This document shows positions 42,273 to 48,602 of a stretch of DNA of 48,602 nucleotides, piece by piece. This DNA is from CAVLDP01 sp963661945 (GTDB lineage: Bacteria > Bacillota > Clostridia > Lachnospirales > Lachnospiraceae), in assembly GCA_963661945.1 (NCBI GenBank), contig CAVLDP010000019.1:1-48602 (forward strand). Direction: 5' to 3'. Positions within the stretch are counted from its first letter, which is position 1, and every line of letters starts with the position of its first letter. Made by a program: the position numbers and the translations under genes. The notes beneath the pieces were generated by a model that was not told the origin of the DNA, did no database searches, and was given only the letters and a program-made list of their open reading frames with translations.

Positions 42273-45200
42273 ATGAAGCTAGGAATTGATGCAGGAAGCT
42301 TCTCGATTAAGGTGGTGGCCTTAGATGAGAAGAATGACATTCTCTGGAAGAAGGAGTATGTTCATGCGAACAAGATCAAGGAGACACTTGAGATAATATA
42401 TGACGACCTGAAAGCCTATGGAGAGGACTTCTCCCTAGGCTTTTGTGGCGCTAGGGCGCATTTGCTCGGACTTGATGGAAGAGAGAGCCTTACGGAGATG
42501 GATGCAAGTATCTATGGACTTCAGGCGGTATACCCTGAGTGTAAGAGCTTGATTTCCCTCGGCGCACAGAGAACCTACTATGTGAGATTTGGTGGAGCGG
42601 AGCCTGTAATTAGTAGGAATACCAACTGCTCTGCTGGTACGGGTTCCTTCTTCGAGGAGCAGGCAGGGCGCCTTCAGATTCCGCTCGGCGAGATATCCGA
42701 TGAGACGACGAAGGCTGAGACTATACCACAGATTGCAGGGCGATGCTCTGTATTCTCCAAGACAGATATGATCCACCTCATGCAGGAAGGTCTTCCTACC
42801 GCGGATATTCTTCTAGGCTTATGCTACGCCATGGTCCGCAATTTCCGAGGAAGCATTCTCCACAATCGTGAGGTAAAGAAGCCGGTTTACCTGTCTGGTG
42901 GAGTTATGAAGAATGCAGGCGTAATTCGGGCTCTGCAGGAAGAGATGAATCTATCTGAGGGCGACTATGTCCTGGACGATAACAGCGATTTCCTGGCGGC
43001 AATTGGTGCTGCGCTTGCATCTGCTGAAGATGCGAGGAATCAGATCTCTCTTGGGGAAATGAAGCAGGCCCTTGCAAGAGGCTCCAAGGTAGAGGACAGG
43101 AGCGAATTTCCAGCACTTGCACCATTTCGGGAAGAGGGGGACTCTCCGGAATTTACGACTTATCCATATCAGAAGGGCGAGAAGTCCTATCTTGGAATTG
43201 ATATCGGTTCTACCAGCATCAATCTGGTTCTTCTAAATGAGGAGAAGAAGGTTCTCTACTACAGTTATGTGAAGACGATTGGAAAGCCGCTTACGATTGT
43301 TCGTGCAGAACTGGAGAAGCTGCGGGAAGCTCTTGGCGTGACGGAATTTGCTGGACTTGCGGTTACTGGCTCTGGCCGAGAATATATCGGTCGGCAGATT
43401 GGGGCAAGTCTTGTGATAAATGAAATCACAGCCCAGACAGAAGGCGCTCTTCTTAGCTACCCTGAGACAGATACCATTTTCGAAATCGGTGGACAGGATT
43501 CGAAATACATGTCCATTAAGGATGGGAAAATGGCAGATTTTGAGATGAACAAGGTCTGTGCAGCAGGTACAGGTGCCTTTCTCGAGGAACAGATCAAGAA
43601 GCTTGGCATATCTATGGAGGAATTCCTGACTCTCTCCATGAAGTCAGAGCATCCTTGTCTCCTGGGAGACAGGTGTACGGTCTTCATTGAGGGAAGTATT
43701 AACCGGGCACTGGCAGAGGGCCATTCTATGGAGGATGTCTGCGCGGGTCTTGCCTATGCGATTGTCTCTAATTATCTGAATCGAGTTGTGAATCGAAAGC
43801 CGATTGGCGATCACATCGGACTTCAGGGAGGCATTGCTTATAATCAGGCGGTGATTTGTGCATTCCGCGCGCTAACGGGTAAGAGCGTGCATGTGACGCC
43901 ATATTTTGCGGTGACAGGTGCGATGGGCGCAGCTTCTCTTGCAATGCAGCATGCAGGATTATCATTTGACAAAGAGAGGAATCAGAAGCTGAATGCCCTT
44001 CTAAATGAGAAGAGCGAAGAATCCTATTTGAGAGATTACAGGGCGCCGAAGTGCGGCTCTGGTAAGAAAGTAATTGGAATTCCGCGTGTGATCTTCCTTC
44101 ACAAGATGTTTCCACTTTTCAATGCCATGTTTCACCAGCTTGGATTTGAGGTGCTCATTTCTCCGCTTACGGATAAGACAATTGTGGGGTACGCCTCAAA
44201 TCATGCAACGGCAGATGCCTGCTATCCGATTCGCCTAATTTATGGTCATGTGGAGTGGCTGCTGGAACAGGGCGTGGACTATATCCTTCTGCCAAGACTC
44301 TATACGATTAAGCATGAGGGCTCCGTTGCCCGCAAGGATTATGCTTGTATGTATATGCAGACAGCACCGCTTCTGATGGAGCAGGCCTTTCATCTGAAGG
44401 AGCGAGGTGTAACTCTGCTTAGCCCACAGCTCTCTCTACAGTTTGGCAAGAAATATATGATAAATAGTCTTCTTACTATGGCCAAGCCACTTGGCGTACC
44501 GAAGCCACTTATGGTTCCGGCGGCGATTCGCGGTTTTGCCACACTTGTGGCACATGCGGAGCGCCTTGAGGCAATTGGTCAGGAAGCCTTAGAAGGGGAA
44601 GAGCCTATTTTCGTAATCGTGTCCAGAGTGTATAATATCATTGACCCAGTACTAAATATGGGAATCGAGGATTACCTGAATCGAGTTGGATGTCGCGTGG
44701 TTCATCTGGAGCATCTTCAGGCGAGCTATATGCATGTGGAGCATGACTATCGTGATATGTATTGGCCGTTTGGACAGCATATTCTCACAGGACTTAAGCT
44801 GATTAAGGCCAACAAGAATTTCTATCCAATCTACATTACGAATCATGGTTGTGGACCAGATACTGCCATTCAACATTTCTTCCAGAATGAGATGCAGGGC
44901 AGAGATTATCTCCATTTAGAGGTGGATGAGCATAGCTCACCAGTTGGAATTATCACAAGACTCGAGGCTTTCCTCTATTCCATCAAACCGCAGGAAGCAG
45001 TGGGAGAGGCAACTTATCGTGGCAGACATTGGGGACATGATTGTACGGCGCATCTGGACTATGCCGCGTCATGTGAGATGGCCAAGGCGGACTACACCCT
45101 TCTGCCAGAGCTTGGTATCTATACGGATGTTCTGGAGAAATATCTGCCAGAGGACCATGCACCAGTGATTCGCGTGGCTCCGCTTACTAAGCATCATTCC

Positions 45201-45932
45201 TTCACCTATGCGATGAACAAGGAATACTATTCTCTTCTTGTTATGATGGAAGAGGTGAAGAATACGGTTTGTCCTGGGAAGTCTTATGATTTCTACTGCC
45301 CAATCGATGAGGGAAGTGAGGTCTTTGGTCAGTATGCCCTTCTCATTTCTCAGGAGCTCAATAAGACAGGCTATGATATTAGGCTTCATAGCTTCTATCT
45401 GGAGGACTTGATCGGTCGAGAGGATTACCGGGAGTTATATCAGGATTTGATTGCTGCAGAGACTGGCGAATCCGGCGCAGTCGACGCGAAGCTGGCTGAG
45501 ACCTTCCTTATTGGGGAACCGCTGGCTCTCTACAAGGACTCGATTGGCGGGAAGTTAACAGGAAGCAGGATGCCATATTCGGAGGCGCTTCTCTTCCACA
45601 TGCGACTTGTGGACCGAGATGGCAAGTATGCCGCTAGGCTTCGCGAGTGGAAGAAACTTCATGACGAGGTGGATTCGAAGGCCTATACGGATATTGACAG
45701 GCTAGAGACCCTTGCAGAAGGAAAGCTTGATTTCATGATAGGTGATGCAGCAAAATACCGTTTTGCCAAGCTTCTCTCTCTTGAGAAGAGCGATTGGAAG
45801 AGGGTGCTTCTGGTTCATTCTGCAGAGGAGAATTCTGCCATTATCCTGAAGAATCTTATCGAGGGGTATGAGGACCAGATTTCTGTGCCATATGAATGCC
45901 TGGATCTTGATTTTGAACATAGATTAGAATAG
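42273..45932 (+). CDS. Large 2-hydroxyacyl-CoA dehydratase activase-like protein
   Basis: The 1219-residue protein joins two BadF/BcrA-type ATPase domains (about 1-255, opening GIDAGSFSIKVV; and 306-575, opening YLGIDIGSTSINLVLL), followed by a DUF2229-type region (from about 600, VIFLHKMFPLFNAMFHQLGF) and a C-terminal part resembling the dehydratase D component (NHGCGPDTAIQHFF). Cysteine pairs that would hold a 4Fe-4S cluster are present in both ATPase domains: C119/C158 and C429/C468. Classical activators have one such domain as a dimer and drive an electron into hydroxyacyl-CoA dehydratase with ATP. The physiological partner of the long fused forms is not known to me. No dehydratase genes are adjacent. 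Confidence 0.9.
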   Translation: MKLGIDAGSFSIKVVALDEKNDILWKKEYVHANKIKETLEIIYDDLKAYGEDFSLGFCGARAHLLGLDGRESLTEMDASIYGLQAVYPECKSLISLGAQRTYYVRFGGAEPVISRNTNCSAGTGSFFEEQAGRLQIPLGEISDETTKAETIPQIAGRCSVFSKTDMIHLMQEGLPTADILLGLCYAMVRNFRGSILHNREVKKPVYLSGGVMKNAGVIRALQEEMNLSEGDYVLDDNSDFLAAIGAALASAEDARNQISLGEMKQALARGSKVEDRSEFPALAPFREEGDSPEFTTYPYQKGEKSYLGIDIGSTSINLVLLNEEKKVLYYSYVKTIGKPLTIVRAELEKLREALGVTEFAGLAVTGSGREYIGRQIGASLVINEITAQTEGALLSYPETDTIFEIGGQDSKYMSIKDGKMADFEMNKVCAAGTGAFLEEQIKKLGISMEEFLTLSMKSEHPCLLGDRCTVFIEGSINRALAEGHSMEDVCAGLAYAIVSNYLNRVVNRKPIGDHIGLQGGIAYNQAVICAFRALTGKSVHVTPYFAVTGAMGAASLAMQHAGLSFDKERNQKLNALLNEKSEESYLRDYRAPKCGSGKKVIGIPRVIFLHKMFPLFNAMFHQLGFEVLISPLTDKTIVGYASNHATADACYPIRLIYGHVEWLLEQGVDYILLPRLYTIKHEGSVARKDYACMYMQTAPLLMEQAFHLKERGVTLLSPQLSLQFGKKYMINSLLTMAKPLGVPKPLMVPAAIRGFATLVAHAERLEAIGQEALEGEEPIFVIVSRVYNIIDPVLNMGIEDYLNRVGCRVVHLEHLQASYMHVEHDYRDMYWPFGQHILTGLKLIKANKNFYPIYITNHGCGPDTAIQHFFQNEMQGRDYLHLEVDEHSSPVGIITRLEAFLYSIKPQEAVGEATYRGRHWGHDCTAHLDYAASCEMAKADYTLLPELGIYTDVLEKYLPEDHAPVIRVAPLTKHHSFTYAMNKEYYSLLVMMEEVKNTVCPGKSYDFYCPIDEGSEVFGQYALLISQELNKTGYDIRLHSFYLEDLIGREDYRELYQDLIAAETGESGAVDAKLAETFLIGEPLALYKDSIGGKLTGSRMPYSEALLFHMRLVDRDGKYAARLREWKKLHDEVDSKAYTDIDRLETLAEGKLDFMIGDAAKYRFAKLLSLEKSDWKRVLLVHSAEENSAIILKNLIEGYEDQISVPYECLDLDFEHRLE

Positions 45933-45960
45933 AAGATAGCACAAGGAGCATAAGGGAAAT

Positions 45961-47076
45961 ATGACAAAGCAGCCATTAGTATCTGTGATTGCGCCAATAT
46001 ATAACACGGGGCCACTGCTCTCACAGACGATTGAGTCTATCCTGGGACAGACTTATCAGAATCTGGAGATTCTGTTAGTTGATGACTGTTCGACGGATGG
46101 AAGCTGGGATATCATACAGACTTATGCCTTACGCGATTCCAGAATCAAGGCAATCCATATGGAGAAGAATGGCAATGTTTGTCTGGCCTCTAATCGAGCA
46201 TATGAAGAGGCAAGTGGGGATTATATCGCTCTGATTGGTCATGATGATCTCTGGACTATTGATAAGATTGAACGCCAGGTGGCTCTCATGGAATGTGAGC
46301 CAGATGTTGGTGTTTGCTTTACATATGCGTATGTAATTGATGGCGATGGTAACGCCTTGGGATACATGTATTCTCCTGATATGGAGCGAAATGACGTTGC
46401 AACTCTTAGCCAGCGGGAGATTGTTCGCTCATTGTTCCTGAATACTAATATCTACTTGGCACCCTCAGCGATGCTGCGACGAAGTACCGTGGAGGAAAAT
46501 CTCTATTTGGGAAAATATTTCTATAATCCTATGCTTCTGCAGACGCAGGATTGGTTCTTGTGGCTGAGGCTTGCGACGAAGACCAGATTTGCCTTCGTGG
46601 AGGACTTCCTGTCCTTATATCGATGGTATGGCGAGGGAGGACATAATCTTTCGTTAAGCTCGAAGGAGGTAAATAATCGACTTTTTCATGAGCTGCAACT
46701 GGAGACCTATCATTTCCTGATTAATCTGTCGGATCAGGAAATGATTACGTATTTTCAAGAGAATTTCCGAAATCCACAGGCAGCTTCCAGAGAAGAGCTT
46801 CTATGTGAGCGGGCTTTTCTTCTGATTAGTGCAAACAATCCATTTGCACTAGAATATCTTGAAGGCTTGTTTACGCAGGAGGAGACAGCCAGGGTCCTGG
46901 AAGAGACGTATGATTTTACGGTGAAGGATTATTATTCTTTCTCAAGCAAGGGAATTCTCTTTGACCGAGATGTGGAAAACACCTATCTGCCACTTATTGA
47001 TGAGTACGTGGATGTGATAGAGCAGTATAAATTGGCCTTGGCTGATTATGAGAAAAGACTGGGAGTTACATCGTAG
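45961..47076 (+). CDS. Family 2 glycosyltransferase
   Basis: The 371-residue protein has an N-terminal GT-A domain: VSVIAPIYNTGPLLSQTIES, ILLVDDCSTDGSW (D41, D42) and the metal-binding acidic motif IGHDDLW (93-99), then LLQTQDWFLWLRLATK near 200. The C-terminal 130 residues are helical and of unknown role. There is no membrane segment. GT2 enzymes transfer sugars from nucleotide donors to surface polysaccharide, lipid or protein (for example flagellin); the acceptor is unknown. An AAGGAGC site lies 14 bases before the ATG and AGGGAAA nearer. It may share the transcript of the activase gene, 28 bases upstream. Confidence 0.9.
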   Translation: MTKQPLVSVIAPIYNTGPLLSQTIESILGQTYQNLEILLVDDCSTDGSWDIIQTYALRDSRIKAIHMEKNGNVCLASNRAYEEASGDYIALIGHDDLWTIDKIERQVALMECEPDVGVCFTYAYVIDGDGNALGYMYSPDMERNDVATLSQREIVRSLFLNTNIYLAPSAMLRRSTVEENLYLGKYFYNPMLLQTQDWFLWLRLATKTRFAFVEDFLSLYRWYGEGGHNLSLSSKEVNNRLFHELQLETYHFLINLSDQEMITYFQENFRNPQAASREELLCERAFLLISANNPFALEYLEGLFTQEETARVLEETYDFTVKDYYSFSSKGILFDRDVENTYLPLIDEYVDVIEQYKLALADYEKRLGVTS

Positions 47077-47093
47077 TAACTTCCAGTCTTTTT
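47057..47093 (+). terminator. Terminator overlapping the end of the GT2 gene
   Basis: A 13-bp stem GACTGGGAGTTAC/GTAACTTCCAGTC (47057-47069, 47076-47088, one G-U pair) with an ATCGTA loop is followed by five T. The 5' arm lies inside the last codons of the GT2 gene. Confidence 0.85.
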
Positions 47094-47115
47094 GTTAATA
47101 TCCTGATAGAATTGC

Positions 47116-47217
47116 AGCGGCCGTGGCTGGGCGGTGGTTATGGCTATGTAGCGGCCGTGCCTGGGCGACGGCTGTGGCTATGTAGCGCGTATGCTTGAAC
47201 GCTGGCCATGCCTAGTG
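47116..47217. repeat. Three degenerate 34-bp tandem repeats
   Basis: Units start at 47116, 47150 and 47184. The first two share AGCGGCCGTG, CTGGGCG and TGGCTATGT; the third is more diverged (AGCGCGTATGCTTGAACGCT). The block lies between the GT2 terminator and the flgE stop, is GC-rich, and has no reading frame I would support. Confidence 0.8.
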
Positions 47218-47221
47218 CGAG

Positions 47222-48508
47222 CTACCGTTTCAGGTCAGAGGTGACCTGTAGCATGGAATCTGTCACGGTGATGATTCTGGAGCTTGCCTGGAAGGCGCGC
47301 TGCATGATAATCATGTTGGACATCTCGGTTGCCAGGTCGACATTACTCATTTCTAACTGGCCAGAGATGATGCGACCGTTGTTCTCGGTGACATCGTGGA
47401 GGGTGAGCGTGCCGGAATTTAGCGTCTCGCCATAGAGGTTGTCACCAATCTTCTCCAGTCCAACAGGATTCTGGAAGTCGGCTACAGCAATCTGCCCCAG
47501 AAGTCTGGTTGCGCCATTTTGGTAGGTGGCGTAGATCTTGCCGGAGGTGTCGACGGAGAAGCCAGAACGTGATCCGGTCTCGTAGCCGCCGTTCAGTCCA
47601 GAAGAGTCACCCTTGGTGGCAACAATTGATGTGGAAGAAGGAGAGACCAGGGAGAGCTGGCTTAAGTCCAGAGTCACGCTTATTGTGTCGGTGGCGCCGA
47701 TATTGATATTCATTGTAGTTGCGGCATCACTTGCAGATCCGTCTGCGTTGAAGGTGATGCTTGCACCGGTTGGGGTGGCATCCGTGAATTCTACGAAAGC
47801 GCCATCCTCGTCGTAGTAACCATTGGAATAGATATTGTAGCTTGTGGTTCCGTCTTCGGCAATTGTTGCGCTAAGATGCAGAGCGGCCTTGTGGGTCTGA
47901 CCATCGCCGCCGATTACATTTACGGTCATATCATAGCCTTGATCAAGCAGGCTTGTGTCATTTGGGTTAATCTTGCCGGTTAGCGTAACATAGGAAGTCG
48001 CCGCAGAATAGGTGTCACCCGTATCTGTGGTATCTACGATGTTGAGGTGGTCGACGGCGCCATTTGTATTCACAGTCTCTCCATCAGCAGAGGTCCAGCC
48101 AAGTACATAGTATCCGTTCGAATTCACCAGGTCACCTGATGCATCCACGCTAAAGGAGCCATCTCTGGTGTAATACTGGGAATTGCCATTCGAAATAACG
48201 AAGAAGGAAGAACCGTCGATGCGAAAATCCATGGTATCGCCTGTCACCTGAGCTGCACCAGCCTTGGTGACATTAATTGTAGTTGCGGACAGCCCCATGC
48301 CAAGACCAACCTGAGCGGAATTCGTAGAAGCGGTCGAATTGGTTGCTCCAGAAGACTGCGTCAGACTTTGGCTGAGCAGTGTGTTAAATGTAGTGGCCGT
48401 AGACTTATATGCTGTGGTATTGACATTTGCGACGTTGTTACCGATGTTGTCCAGGCCTTTTTGAAATCCGCGAAGTCCCGTGACTCCGGTGTAGAGTGAT
48501 CGAACCAT
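47222..48508 (-). CDS. flgE: Flagellar hook protein FlgE
   Basis: FlgE polymerises into the hook joining the flagellar basal body and filament. The 428-residue protein starts with the conserved MVRSLYTGVTGLRGFQKGLD and NIGNNVANVNTTAYK (flagellar rod/hook N-terminal motif), has GDTMDFRIDGSSFFVI and YYTRDGSFSVD, and ends with the hook C-terminal motif QLEMSNVDLATEMSNMIIMQ and RAFQASSRIITVTDSML. The middle (about 150-330) is the variable, Thr/Ser/Asp-rich outer part. GAGGGGAG lies eight bases before the ATG. Its operon partners would lie beyond the right edge. FlgF/FlgG are related, but length and middle region fit FlgE. Confidence 0.92.
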   Translation of the reverse strand: MVRSLYTGVTGLRGFQKGLDNIGNNVANVNTTAYKSTATTFNTLLSQSLTQSSGATNSTASTNSAQVGLGMGLSATTINVTKAGAAQVTGDTMDFRIDGSSFFVISNGNSQYYTRDGSFSVDASGDLVNSNGYYVLGWTSADGETVNTNGAVDHLNIVDTTDTGDTYSAATSYVTLTGKINPNDTSLLDQGYDMTVNVIGGDGQTHKAALHLSATIAEDGTTSYNIYSNGYYDEDGAFVEFTDATPTGASITFNADGSASDAATTMNINIGATDTISVTLDLSQLSLVSPSSTSIVATKGDSSGLNGGYETGSRSGFSVDTSGKIYATYQNGATRLLGQIAVADFQNPVGLEKIGDNLYGETLNSGTLTLHDVTENNGRIISGQLEMSNVDLATEMSNMIIMQRAFQASSRIITVTDSMLQVTSDLKR

Positions 48509-48602
48509 AACAAACTCCCCTCATATAGTGCTTTGATCTCGATATTACTATTTTATCATACAAGATGTAGATTTGCTAGGGGCGGCCTGTGATCTGGCGC
48601 GC

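Overview
The window looks like a chromosomal segment of an anaerobic, motile Gram-positive bacterium of the Clostridia, most likely a Lachnospiraceae relative. Evidence for this: RNA regulators typical of Firmicutes (FMN riboswitch, tryptophan T-box, a probable Mn2+ riboswitch), strong AGGAGG ribosome binding sites, consensus sigma-A promoters, a [FeFe]-hydrogenase maturase (HydE), a 2-hydroxyacyl-CoA dehydratase activase, a flagellar hook gene and a chemoreceptor. Species cannot be fixed from sequence alone. No rRNA, prophage, IS element or CRISPR array was found.

Layout. 1-4.1 kb: tRNA-Cys, then an FMN riboswitch and the complete riboflavin operon ribD-ribE-ribBA-ribH. 4.1-7.9 kb: a stand-alone Hpt protein, a divergent TetR regulator / membrane protein pair of unlike codon use, and an HD-GYP protein with a C-terminal receiver. 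7.9-13.8 kb: a Trp T-box leader and trpE-trpG-trpCF-trpB-trpA, a tryptophan operon with fused trpC-trpF and no trpD. 13.9-20.8 kb: a signalling cluster of hybrid histidine kinase, two-receiver protein, diguanylate cyclase and chemoreceptor. 20.9-23.6 kb: MATE exporter and RlmI-type rRNA methyltransferase.

23.6-32 kb is a glucuronate catabolism locus. One arm (minus strand) carries an AraC regulator, KDG kinase, a lipoprotein and a GPH-family symporter; the divergent arm carries uxuA, an SDR-type uxuB, uxaC and eda. Together they take glucuronate via fructuronate, mannonate, KDG and KDPG to pyruvate and glyceraldehyde-3-phosphate. The uxuA promoter has a 21-bp-spaced direct repeat abutting the -35, a likely AraC-family site.

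32-42 kb: tyrS behind an unusual GC-rich four-way-junction (cloverleaf) leader, a PAP2 phosphatase, a Mn riboswitch with mntP and a CaCA antiporter, a glycosyltransferase broken by a G8 tract (possible phase variation), four 23-bp tandem repeats overlapping the promoter of a DUF4143 AAA ATPase, a rhodanese-TtcA fusion, hydE and an amidohydrolase. 42-48.6 kb: a 1219-residue double-domain CoA dehydratase activase behind twin GTTAG-N6-CTAAC palindromes, a GT2 glycosyltransferase, three 34-bp tandem repeats, and flgE on the minus strand.

The best candidates for something undescribed are the tyrS cloverleaf leader, the iteron-like array at the DUF4143 ATPase promoter, the G8-tract glycosyltransferase and the paired palindromes in front of the activase. 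All positions and motifs were read by eye; no database search was run.
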